Shown here piece after piece: positions 1-7,067 of a stretch of DNA of 64,000 nt (positions are counted from its first letter, which is position 1; each line of letters begins with the position of its first letter). A program made the position numbers and the translations under genes. The notes under the pieces are model-generated. The model worked only from the letters and a program-made list of their open reading frames with translations, did not search any database and had not been told where the DNA came from. Origin of the DNA: an uncultured Lachnospiraceae bacterium (GTDB lineage Bacteria; Bacillota; Clostridia; Lachnospirales; Lachnospiraceae); contig CAJTSL010000005.1 of the NCBI GenBank assembly GCA_910578845.1, positions 403 through 64,402 on the forward strand. The letters are read 5' to 3'.

Positions 1-125
1 GCCCCCCTCAAGATGATACCTCCCAACTAGCAAGGCCCCTTGGAGACGACAAGGTAGATAGGCATGGGGCGCAAGCGCAGCGATGCGCGCAGCTGACATG
101 TACTAATAGGCCGCGGGCTTAACCA
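1..125 (+). rRNA. 23S ribosomal RNA, 3' end (partial)
   Basis: The first 125 bases match the conserved 3' end of bacterial 23S rRNA from memory: the sarcin-loop-distal helix region with AAGCGCAGCGATG, then CTAATAGGCCGCGGGCTTAACC at the very 3' end. The 5' part lies outside the window. The 3' boundary is set by the terminal GGCTTAACC and may be off by a few bases. Confidence 0.93.
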
Positions 126-177
126 TCATGTCCGGTTGTTGGTTTTTGGTGTTTGGCTTTGAGGGCATGTCCCTTGG

Positions 178-195
178 CTATGCGAAAGCGCATAG
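178..195 (+). other. short hairpin between 23S rRNA and tRNA-Asn
   Basis: A perfect 7-bp stem (CTATGCG / CGCATAG) with a 4-base loop lies six bases before tRNA-Asn. It may be a processing signal in the rRNA-tRNA precursor; it has no T-run, so it is not a terminator. The 126-201 spacer contains no 5S rRNA. Confidence 0.4.
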
Positions 196-201
196 GAGCA
201 T

Positions 202-273
202 TCCTCGATAGCTCAATGGTAGAGCACACGGCTGTTAACCGTGGGGTTGTTGGTTCGAGCCCAACTCGGGGAG
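202..273 (+). tRNA. tRNA-Asn (GTT)
   Basis: A complete cloverleaf of 72 nt. The acceptor stem TCCTCGA (202-208) pairs with TCGGGGA (266-272), with discriminator G. The D arm has AGCTCAATGGTAGAGC. The anticodon loop is CTGTTAA, giving anticodon GTT, and the T loop is GGTTCGAGCCC. No CCA is encoded. It is the first of three tRNAs after the 23S gene and is probably co-transcribed with it. Confidence 0.95.
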
Positions 274-301
274 TTTGAAGAGAATAAAGCTGTGAGAGTA
301 C

Positions 302-373
302 GGCTCCGTGGTCAAGCGGTTAAGACATCGCCCTTTCACGGCGGTAACACGGGTTCGATTCCCGTCGGAGTCA
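302..373 (+). tRNA. tRNA-Glu (TTC)
   Basis: The acceptor stem GGCTCCG (302-308) pairs with CGGAGTC (366-372, one G-T pair), with discriminator A. The anticodon stem-loop is TCGCC-CTTTCAC-GGCGG, giving anticodon TTC. The T arm is ACGGGTTCGATTCCCGT. CCA is not encoded. It is the second tRNA of the cluster. Confidence 0.95.
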
Positions 374-385
374 TTTATGAAATAT

Positions 386-456
386 GGCGACATAGCCAAG
401 GGGTAAGGCACGGGTCTGCAACACCCTTATCATCGGTTCAAATCCGATTGTCGCCT
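386..456 (+). tRNA. tRNA-Cys (GCA)
   Basis: The acceptor stem GGCGACA (386-392) pairs with TGTCGCC (449-455), with discriminator T. The anticodon loop CTGCAAC gives GCA. The T arm is ATCGGTTCAAATCCGAT. It is the last gene of the rRNA-tRNA transcript and is followed by a terminator. Confidence 0.95.
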
Positions 457-473
457 TTTACAAGAGGATGAAG

Positions 474-504
474 AGCTTCAGAAGATATTTCTGGAGCTTT
501 TTTT
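474..504 (+). terminator. rho-independent terminator of the rRNA-tRNA operon
   Basis: The arms AGCTTCAGAA (475-484) and TTCTGGAGCT (489-498) form a 10-bp stem with one G-T pair, followed by seven T. The spacer beyond it (505-717) is A-rich with several TTAAAGATA-like direct repeats; I see no gene there. Confidence 0.85.
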
Positions 505-656
505 GTATGTAAAAATAGGAAGGGATTAAAGCATAGGAGAAAAAGAATTAAAGATAGGATTAAAGATAAAGTTAAAGATAGTAGAAAACTATTATGAATC
601 TATTGGATAAAATGGAAAATATCCGAAATTTACCTGAACATAAGCCATATGAAATA

Positions 657-665
657 TGTTATGAT
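657..665 (+). promoter_or_regulatory. possible extended -10 promoter for the alpha/beta hydrolase
   Basis: TGT-TATGAT fits an extended -10 element about 50 bp before the ATG at 718. No good -35 hexamer is seen at 17 bp. This is a weak call. Confidence 0.35.
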
Positions 666-717
666 ATGAATAGAGAAAAAGGGATGCTTATTAGAGGGGA
701 AAATACAAAGGAAACTT

Positions 718-1704
718 ATGGGTAAAAGGAAGAAGTGCATTATCTTATTATGCGCCATTGTCGCATTGTTATTTATTCTGTATTTTATTCTGGTCAATTT
801 TCTTGTAAGTGCAGCGCTTGTGCCTTCTTTTATGAAAAAACTAGAAGCTTTTGAACGGATAACGGATGAAAGTTATGCGGCACAAGTGCAGTCGTCAGAT
901 ATCAAAGTGAATCGCCAGATCAATTTAAATGAGACAAGAGATTGGCTTATTTACGCCGTTTCCAGTAAGCTTTCGGTAACGACAGAAGATGGTTACAAGT
1001 TGGTAGCGGAAGAGTTCCCTGCGGAGGAAGACGGACATAAATGGGTCTTGCTTTTACATGGTTATACGGGTTGGAAAGAAGAGATGTATCCCTTTGCTTA
1101 TTGGTACCATGAGGAAGGATATCATGTGATTGTGCCTGATTTGCGCTGCCAGGGAGAAAGTGAAGGAGATTACATAGGGATGGGGTGGACCGACCACTAT
1201 GATTGCTACCTGTGGATTGATTATATATTACAGCAGGATGAGCAAGCGAAAATAGTCCTTCACGGACAGTCGATGGGGGCTGCCACTGCTTTGATGATGA
1301 CAGGGGAAGAAGATTTCTCTGCCCATATATATGCAGTAATTTCTGATTGCGCTTATACAGATGCTTATTCGATGTTTGGGGAGAAGATCGTGGAGTGGTT
1401 TTCCTTGCCGCCATTTCCTATAATTGATTCGGCATGCCTGATGTTACGTTTGCGTGGCGGATATGATTTGAAGGATGCTTCTGCGATTGAAGCAGTGCAA
1501 AAGAGTAATACGCCGACGCTTTTCATACATGGAGATGAGGATGCCATGATACCGGTCCAGATGGCAAAAGATTTATATGAAGCGGCGACATGCCCGAAAG
1601 AAATCCTGATTGTGGAAGGAGCAGGGCATGCACAGGCACAGGATAAAGCACCAGATACATATTATGAAACGATTAAAGCTTTTTTAGAGAAATATGTTCC
1701 ATAA
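718..1704 (+). CDS. membrane-anchored alpha/beta hydrolase
   Basis: A 328-aa protein with one N-terminal membrane segment (about residues 7-32, after the basic MGKRKK start), so the catalytic domain is probably outside the cell. The hydrolase fold shows LLHGYTGW near residue 113 (oxyanion region), the nucleophile elbow GQSMG (Ser185), HGDEDAMIP (Asp275) and GAGH (His304), which is a complete Ser-Asp-His triad. It resembles the YqkD/BAAT-type serine hydrolases common in clostridia; the substrate cannot be told. AGGAAA lies just before the ATG. It is a single gene, closed by a terminator shared with the convergent lipoprotein gene. Confidence 0.9.
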   Translation: MGKRKKCIILLCAIVALLFILYFILVNFLVSAALVPSFMKKLEAFERITDESYAAQVQSSDIKVNRQINLNETRDWLIYAVSSKLSVTTEDGYKLVAEEFPAEEDGHKWVLLLHGYTGWKEEMYPFAYWYHEEGYHVIVPDLRCQGESEGDYIGMGWTDHYDCYLWIDYILQQDEQAKIVLHGQSMGAATALMMTGEEDFSAHIYAVISDCAYTDAYSMFGEKIVEWFSLPPFPIIDSACLMLRLRGGYDLKDASAIEAVQKSNTPTLFIHGDEDAMIPVQMAKDLYEAATCPKEILIVEGAGHAQAQDKAPDTYYETIKAFLEKYVP

Positions 1705-1713
1705 GAATTGGAA

Positions 1714-1759
1714 AAAAGCAAACGGCATGACTTTGATGGACATGCCGTTTGCTTCTTTT
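1714..1759. terminator. bidirectional terminator
   Basis: GCAAACGGCATG (1718-1729) and CATGCCGTTTGC (1741-1752) form a perfect 12-bp stem. It is preceded by an A-run and followed by TTCTTTT, so it can end transcription from both convergent genes. Confidence 0.85.
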
Positions 1760-1830
1760 GGTAGTAATAAGATTCTTGTTGATAGGGATGTATTGGCTTT
1801 CCGATAAGATGCTTAATCGGTTTTGCATTT

Positions 1831-2997
1831 CTAATTAATAATCTGGTCATCAACTATGAAAGAATCCCCATCTTCGACAATACAAACCATAGTTTTACCA
1901 GTATTCAATTCAATTTCATTGCCTGCATCATCATAATATCTTGTTGCACCGTAGTCGGAAGTCTTTACCCAATTGACATGGATCCCTTTGCCATTTGTAA
2001 AGAACCAGCCATCTCTGGTAGAATCAATGCATTGGAAGGCAAGATAACCTTTCTGGTCACGTACCTCATAATAAGTATTTTGAACTAGGATATTCTTGAA
2101 AGCAAGCTGTTTGCCGTTCGCTTTATCAATGTGTGGACCGTCAGCGGCTCCTGATAAGTGCTGGAATCGGTCATAGAGACCTGTTTCCGGGTTATAAATA
2201 AAATAACAGTTCGTTACCGGATAGGTAGGTGACATATCAATTTTATTCGCGGTGATCGCATCGGCATACTGTGCTAAAGTATTGGGTGCATCAAATGGTG
2301 CAAACTGATAATGCTGTTCGTCCGCATATCCGTTGCGGTATGTTTTGCTATAACCGAGTTTTTTCATATCCGCTTGAATGCCTTTCGTAGAAACATAGGC
2401 ATTGTCTGTTGTATTTCCGGTATCGTTAGCACGCCAGAAATTGCTGCTGGATAAACCGTCAATATCGTCTGTATCTGGACGGCTGATGACTTCGTCAATA
2501 TAAAAAGGACCGCCAAAATGAATATAGATGGCATCCCATTCGAAAGACCAGTATATGTAGTAGTCACGGCAGCTTCTCACGTTGCCAAGCCTGTCATAGC
2601 TGTTCCAGTCTTGAAATAGTGCCATTAGCCGGGTAAGGCTTCCTTCGACATTACATTCATATAATATATCTGCATTAGAGATGCCGTATTGCGCTGCCGT
2701 TTTCGTGTTGGGTATCATAATGGTAATGGGACGCGTATTGTTTACTTCTTCGGTCACCCATTCATTTGTAATACGGCTACGCACCATTCCTTCTTCCGGG
2801 GGGATATCTTTGAGTGGCGCTGCTCCTGCATCCGGTCTTATTGGTGTATCACTTTCTTCCACGGGTTCGGAGTCATTCTCGGTTTCCTGCTCCATGATTG
2901 GTTCAAAGACTTCCTCTGGGGTGCTATCTTTGCCGCAACCAAATAGTAAAAGAGCAGAAGACAAAGCGACGAGAAGAATTACTTGCAATCTTTTCAT
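1831..2997 (-). CDS. DUF3048 (YerB-like) lipoprotein
   Basis: The start at 2997 (388 aa) is preferred over 3036 because AGAGAGGATTT lies just upstream on the minus strand and the signal peptide then begins cleanly: MKRLQVILLV followed by lipobox LLFGC (Cys near residue 21). After an acidic linker (about 25-60) comes a DUF3048 N-terminal domain (RSRITNEWVTEE, RPITIMIPN, GISNADILYE, RLMALFQD, GNVRSCRDYYI) and a C-terminal domain rich in Trp/Tyr. This matches Bacillus YerB, an exported lipoprotein of unknown biochemistry. It has its own promoter and is not part of the sugar operons. Confidence 0.88.
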   Translation of the reverse strand: MKRLQVILLVALSSALLLFGCGKDSTPEEVFEPIMEQETENDSEPVEESDTPIRPDAGAAPLKDIPPEEGMVRSRITNEWVTEEVNNTRPITIMIPNTKTAAQYGISNADILYECNVEGSLTRLMALFQDWNSYDRLGNVRSCRDYYIYWSFEWDAIYIHFGGPFYIDEVISRPDTDDIDGLSSSNFWRANDTGNTTDNAYVSTKGIQADMKKLGYSKTYRNGYADEQHYQFAPFDAPNTLAQYADAITANKIDMSPTYPVTNCYFIYNPETGLYDRFQHLSGAADGPHIDKANGKQLAFKNILVQNTYYEVRDQKGYLAFQCIDSTRDGWFFTNGKGIHVNWVKTSDYGATRYYDDAGNEIELNTGKTMVCIVEDGDSFIVDDQIIN

Positions 2998-3039
2998 CCG
3001 AAATCCTCTCTTTCTTTTCTGGAAAATTAATCCCACTAT

Positions 3040-3067
3040 AATAATAAAATGGCTTCCCGTAAAGCCA
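3040..3067 (-). promoter_or_regulatory. possible attenuator hairpin in the lipoprotein leader
   Basis: Read on the minus strand, TGGCTT-TACGGG-AAGCCA is followed by ATTTTATTAT, between the promoter at 3076-3104 and the ATG at 2997. It looks like a weak intrinsic terminator placed in the leader. No ligand or leader peptide is apparent. Confidence 0.35.
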
Positions 3068-3075
3068 CATCTGAT

Positions 3076-3104
3076 ATTATAGCATAAGAAAATAAACTCG
3101 TCAC
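3076..3104 (-). promoter_or_regulatory. sigma-A promoter of the DUF3048 lipoprotein
   Basis: On the minus strand GTGACG (-35, 3104-3099), a 17-bp spacer ending in TGC, and a consensus TATAAT (-10, 3081-3076) form an extended -10 promoter about 80 bp before the start codon. Confidence 0.65.
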
Positions 3105-3182
3105 TAGAAAAAAATGCAAAAAGCTACAAAATCTTGGCTATCCTGAGCTAAAATACAGAGTGTTCTCGAAGCCTTCGAGCAT

Positions 3183-3390
3183 AAGATCGTCATCAGAAAG
3201 GCACAAATAAGAGCAACATTAAAAGGTTATCAATAAGGTCAGCATCAGAAAGGCGCAAATAAGAGCAACATCAGAAGATTATCAATAAGATCGTCATCAG
3301 AAAAGCAGAAATAAGAGCAACATCAGAAGGTTATCAATAAGGTCAGCATCAGAATGATACAAACAGGAACACTATCAAAATGACAGTGAT
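3183..3390 (+). repeat. 52-bp tandem repeat, four copies, built from 26-bp halves
   Basis: Copies lie at 3183-3234, 3235-3286, 3287-3338 and a degenerate one at 3339-3390. Each holds two related 26-bp halves, both containing a form of CATCAGAA. Odd copies begin AAGATCGTCATC and even copies AAGGTCAGCATC, so there is a 104-bp A-B-A-B order. The block ends directly before the rfbD promoter. No ORF crosses it. Confidence 0.85.
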
Positions 3391-3391
3391 A

Positions 3392-3420
3392 TTGCAATAA
3401 TCGCTTTTTCGATGTATGAT
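3392..3420 (+). promoter_or_regulatory. promoter of rfbD
   Basis: TTGCAA (3392-3397), a 17-bp spacer and TATGAT (3415-3420) place a start site near 3427, about 45 bp before the chosen ATG at 3471. Confidence 0.65.
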
Positions 3421-3470
3421 AGAAAAGATAGCTGTATTTGGCATCAGAAGATAGATGGAGGATGGAATCT

Positions 3471-4313
3471 ATGGAGAAGATTATTGTGACAGGTTGTAAC
3501 GGACAATTGGGACGTGCCGTGAATAAATTATATGCCGGAGATGGCCGTTATGAGCTGGTCAATACAGATGTTGGGGAACTAGATATTACGGATATTGATG
3601 ACGTGATGTCTTTTGCAAGAAAGGTGAAGCCGTATGCGATTATTAACTGTGCGGCTCATACAGGTGTGGATGCGTGTGAAACCGAATGCGATAAAGCATA
3701 TAAGATCAATGCGATAGGAGCGAGGAACTTAAGCATTGCCGCAACAGAGACGGATGCGAAACTGATCCATATTTCTACAGATTATGTTTTTGATGGGAAA
3801 GGGACAACGCCATATACGGAGTTTGATGCAGTAGGGCCGCAGGGGATGTATGGGAAGACAAAGCTTGCGGGAGAGAATTTTGTCAAGGATTTTGCAAGTA
3901 AATATTTTATAATCAGGACGGCATGGCTTTATGGAGATGGCAAAAACTTTGTCAAGACGATGTTGCGTTTGTCTGAGACAAATGATAAAGTGCGTGTCGT
4001 AAAAGACCAAGTAGGTTCTCCGACAAGTGCGGAAGAATTAGCGAAGGCAGTTGCTTATTTATTGCCAACGGAGAATTATGGTTTATTTCACGGAACATGT
4101 GAAGGGGACTGTAGCTGGGCAGAGTTTACAGAGGAAATCTTTAGGATTGCCGGGAAGAAGACTATAGTGGAGCCGATTACAACGCAAGAATTTGGAGCAG
4201 CGGCGCCAAGACCGGCATATTCCATACTGGAAAATTATATGTTTAAATTGACGACAGATTTCATGTTTGCTGATTGGCATGATGCGATTGCGAAATATAT
4301 GAAAGAATTATAG
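3471..4313 (+). CDS. rfbD: dTDP-4-dehydrorhamnose reductase
   Basis: A 280-aa extended short-chain dehydrogenase that makes dTDP-L-rhamnose by NAD(P)H reduction of the 4-keto intermediate. It has the Rossmann motif VTGCNGQLG at residues 6-14, STDYVFDG, the active-site YGKTK, RTAWLYG and the RmlD-type end with PRPAYS. The start at 3471 is chosen because GGAGG lies 10 bases before it; earlier in-frame starts at 3438 (TTG) and 3462 sit on or before that site. rmlA, rmlB and rmlC are not in the window, so the rest of the rhamnose pathway must be elsewhere. Confidence 0.93.
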   Translation: MEKIIVTGCNGQLGRAVNKLYAGDGRYELVNTDVGELDITDIDDVMSFARKVKPYAIINCAAHTGVDACETECDKAYKINAIGARNLSIAATETDAKLIHISTDYVFDGKGTTPYTEFDAVGPQGMYGKTKLAGENFVKDFASKYFIIRTAWLYGDGKNFVKTMLRLSETNDKVRVVKDQVGSPTSAEELAKAVAYLLPTENYGLFHGTCEGDCSWAEFTEEIFRIAGKKTIVEPITTQEFGAAAPRPAYSILENYMFKLTTDFMFADWHDAIAKYMKEL

Positions 4314-4356
4314 AATACGTTGTTAAGAGAAGGGAAAAGAAAAGGATTATAATCAT

Positions 4357-4824
4357 ATGACATTTTTAGAAGGGCTTGTTCAAAACCCGGTGCTGGTCGC
4401 GGGCGTGATGGGATGGTTTGTGGCACAGGTGCTAAAAACAATTATCCATCTTCTGATCACGAAAGAGTTTGTGTGGGAGCGCATGGTCGGGAGCGGCGGC
4501 ATGCCAAGTTCTCATTCCGCGACTGTGTGCGCTTTGGCAACGGCGACAGGCATACAATATGGAAGCGAAAGCTTTGCTTTTGCTATATCGGTGATTATGG
4601 CAATCATTGTCATGCATGATGCAATGGGCGTCAGAAGAGAGACTGGCATACAGGCAAGGGTCTTGAATGAAATGATGACATTGTTTCGGGAAATGGGGAC
4701 GAAAATGTCCGTTGAAGACAAGCTCAAAGAGTTTGTCGGGCATACGCCGCTGCAAGTGTGGATGGGAGCGCTGCTCGGCATATTCATGGGGTTTTTGACA
4801 TGCCATTTTATGACCGGCATCTAA
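4357..4824 (+). CDS. divergent PAP2 family membrane protein (YuiD-like)
   Basis: A 155-aa protein with three to four membrane segments. It carries the divergent acid-phosphatase/vanadium-haloperoxidase signature: KTIIHLL...ERMVGSGGMPSSHSA (about 28-54) and HDAMGVRRETG (about 88-98). This family (PF02681, YuiD) is thought to act on lipid phosphates at the membrane, but the substrate is unknown. It lies 43 bp after rfbD and probably shares its transcript. A role in recycling polyprenyl phosphate would fit the neighbourhood, but that is inference. Confidence 0.9.
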   Translation: MTFLEGLVQNPVLVAGVMGWFVAQVLKTIIHLLITKEFVWERMVGSGGMPSSHSATVCALATATGIQYGSESFAFAISVIMAIIVMHDAMGVRRETGIQARVLNEMMTLFREMGTKMSVEDKLKEFVGHTPLQVWMGALLGIFMGFLTCHFMTGI

Positions 4825-4827
4825 TAT

Positions 4828-4866
4828 AGGTTATGGCATCCTGGGACAGGCGATTGGCATAATCCT
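4828..4866. other. imperfect hairpin between convergent genes
   Basis: AGGTTATGGCA and TGGCATAATCCT can pair imperfectly around a 16-base loop between the convergent PAP2 and AraC genes. There is no clear T-run, so its use as a terminator is uncertain. Confidence 0.3.
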
Positions 4867-4881
4867 ATCTTAGGCGGATCA

Positions 4882-5718
4882 TTACCATTTTTTGCGATAT
4901 TCAAGAGGTGTCATGCTTTCGGCCTTTTTAAAGACTTTGATGAAATATCCGGCATCCTGGAAACCACAATCAAGCGCAATGTTTTCCACAGAAGCGTCTG
5001 AGAAGCGTAACATGGATTTGGCATGGGAGATGCGCTTGGATGTCAGGTCATTGCCGATCGTCGTGCCATATAGTTTCTTATATTCTCTGGAAAGATGGAA
5101 TTTACTGATAAAGAATCTGGAAGATAAGTCTTCCAGATTTATTTTTTCTGCATAATGTTCTTCCAGATAATCGCGTATTTGGCCCAATTTGGACGGGATG
5201 GAAGATTTTTCCTGATTTTCCATTATATTTTCAGTAAAACATAAGGTTATAAGGTCAGTGAGATAGCGGTTAGCATATAACTCCATCATTGATGGCTTGG
5301 TAAAATGAATCTGATATAAATGCTGTAAAGTATCCGTAAAAGCAACAGGAGACTGTGGGTGAAAAAGAAAAGAGCAGGAGTGCTTGAGGAAGTTAGAATA
5401 AAAGTAAGAAGCTTCTTTGCCGTAAAAATGCACCCACATGAGGCTCCATGGCTCTGTCTCGCTGCTTTCGTGGGAATATGGATTCGCACAGTCTAACCAG
5501 ATGCAGTCGCCAGCCGCAATAGGGAATGTATTGCCGCAATAAGAGACTTCCCCACTGCCTTCCAGTACAATGAAGAAAAGATAAGAATTAAGGTTCTGCC
5601 TTCGGCTGATATGGGGCTCTAGGCTTTGCAGAGTGCCTACTTCCTGCACATAGAGATAGTGTTCTTTGGCATAGGAGGAGGGAGTCGTAATGATACGCTC
5701 AGAAGTTGATTTTGCCAT
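4882..5718 (-). CDS. AraC-family transcriptional regulator
   Basis: A 278-aa protein with an N-terminal cupin-like sensing domain (about 25-150, with FIVLEGSGEVSYCG and GDCIWLDC) and a C-terminal double helix-turn-helix (about 178-278): LEDLSSRFFISKFHLSREYK and then ENIALDCGFQDAGYFIKVFKK...TPLEYRK. This is the standard AraC/XylS layout, usually a sugar-responsive activator. It is divergent from gmd and shares its upstream region, so it may regulate the capsule genes, but no binding site is visible. AAGGA precedes the ATG. Confidence 0.9.
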   Translation of the reverse strand: MAKSTSERIITTPSSYAKEHYLYVQEVGTLQSLEPHISRRQNLNSYLFFIVLEGSGEVSYCGNTFPIAAGDCIWLDCANPYSHESSETEPWSLMWVHFYGKEASYFYSNFLKHSCSFLFHPQSPVAFTDTLQHLYQIHFTKPSMMELYANRYLTDLITLCFTENIMENQEKSSIPSKLGQIRDYLEEHYAEKINLEDLSSRFFISKFHLSREYKKLYGTTIGNDLTSKRISHAKSMLRFSDASVENIALDCGFQDAGYFIKVFKKAESMTPLEYRKKW

Positions 5719-5892
5719 TCTGCGGAGTCCTTTCTTATCATGTAGTCTTTGTTCTTATTTTTTGCTTTTGCCAACTGCATTATGAGGGAGGGGCTAAAAG
5801 CAGCGGCAGATAGCAACGGTCAGTCCGAGGATCGTCTGCAAGATTCCTATTTGCAAGAGCAATATTTTACTATTATGTCGCAATATTTTATG

Positions 5893-5921
5893 TTGATACA
5901 AGTATTATACAATAGTATACT
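5893..5921 (+). promoter_or_regulatory. promoter of the gmd operon
   Basis: TTGATA (5893-5898), exactly 17 bp, then TATACT (5916-5921). The start site would be near 5928, with GGAGG and ATG at 5969 downstream. It is the clear entry point to the capsule genes and lies between the divergent AraC gene and gmd. Confidence 0.75.
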
Positions 5922-5968
5922 CGCATATGGAATAGCAAAATGTTACACAAATTAAATGGAGGATTATT

Positions 5969-7066
5969 ATGCGAAAAGTAGCGCTTATTACAGGTATTAC
6001 AGGACAGGACGGGTCTTATCTGGCGGAGTTTCTATTAGATAAAGGATATGAGGTGCATGGGCTGGTCCGCAGGCACAGTATCACGAACACGGCGAGAATA
6101 GACCATATCATCCAGTCTGATTACTATAAAATTAAATTTTTCTTGCATTTTGCAGATACGACGGATTCCAGTAACCTGATGCGCCTGATGGCGGAGATCC
6201 GTCCGACGGAAGTGTATAATCTGGCGGCACAGTCACATGTAGGGATTTCCTTTGACGTGCCGGAATATACGGCGGAGGCTACGGGCGTGAGTACGTTAAA
6301 ATTGCTTGAGGCGGTTCGTGTCAATGGCGGGAATTGTAGATATTATCAGGCGTCCACGTCGGAATTGTTCGGTGGCATACCAGAGACGGCGCCCCAGAGT
6401 GAGAAAACACCTTTTTACCCGAAGAGCCCTTATGGAGCTGCAAAGCTATATTCCTATTGGATTACAGTTAATTATAGAGAGTCATATAATATGTTTACTT
6501 GCAATGGCATTTTGTTCAATCATGAATCACCGAGAAGAGGTGAAAACTTTGTTACGAGAAAGATTACTTTGGCGATTGCTAATATCGTAGCAGGCAAACA
6601 AGAGAAATTGTCACTCGGCAATATGAATGCAAAACGGGACTGGGGATTTGCAGGTGACTATGTCCAGGGCATGTGGCTGATGCTACAGCAGAATAAGCCG
6701 GATGATTATGTCCTGGCAACGAATGAGACACATACGGTCAGAGAATTCGTGGAAGCTGCTTTCTCGGAACTAGGCATTCAGATCCGATGGGAAGGGACAG
6801 GCGTCAACGAAAAAGGGTTTGATGCTAAGACAGACAAGCTTCTGGTAGATGTGAACCCTGAATTCTATCGTCCCGCAGAAGTGGAATTTCTCTGGGGAAA
6901 TTGCGAGAAAGCGGAGAAAGAACTTGGATGGAAGCGTAATGTTGATTTCAAGGGACTGGTCGCAATGATGATGGACGCCGATTTGAAAGAGATCGCCGGA
7001 ATGAGCTGTCAGGAATATAGAAATAAGCTGCATGATGGGAAAAGTGAAAATGTAGCAGGGGAATGA
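5969..7066 (+). CDS. gmd: GDP-mannose 4,6-dehydratase
   Basis: A 365-aa cytosolic enzyme that converts GDP-D-mannose to GDP-4-keto-6-deoxy-D-mannose, the first step to GDP-L-fucose. It has NAD(P)-binding TGITGQDGSYLAE (residues 8-20), HGLVRRHS, NLAAQSHVG, the catalytic STSE (Thr130/Glu132), Tyr155-xxx-Lys159 in SPYGAAK, and NHESPRRGENFVTRK. Length and motifs are those of full-length Gmd. GGAGG lies before the ATG. It forms a set with fcl and manC downstream; a membrane protein gene starts one base after its stop. Confidence 0.96.
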   Translation: MRKVALITGITGQDGSYLAEFLLDKGYEVHGLVRRHSITNTARIDHIIQSDYYKIKFFLHFADTTDSSNLMRLMAEIRPTEVYNLAAQSHVGISFDVPEYTAEATGVSTLKLLEAVRVNGGNCRYYQASTSELFGGIPETAPQSEKTPFYPKSPYGAAKLYSYWITVNYRESYNMFTCNGILFNHESPRRGENFVTRKITLAIANIVAGKQEKLSLGNMNAKRDWGFAGDYVQGMWLMLQQNKPDDYVLATNETHTVREFVEAAFSELGIQIRWEGTGVNEKGFDAKTDKLLVDVNPEFYRPAEVEFLWGNCEKAEKELGWKRNVDFKGLVAMMMDADLKEIAGMSCQEYRNKLHDGKSENVAGE

Positions 7067-7067
7067 T

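Noticed and set aside
241..471. 76-aa reading frame over the tRNA cluster
   Set aside because: It runs across three well-formed tRNA genes and has no ribosome site.
3183..3390. CRISPR-like array
   Set aside because: The whole 52-bp unit repeats with no unique spacers, and there are no cas genes in the window.
5749..5955. 68-aa reading frame upstream of gmd
   Set aside because: It overlaps the clear gmd promoter, begins without a ribosome site and has no recognisable content.
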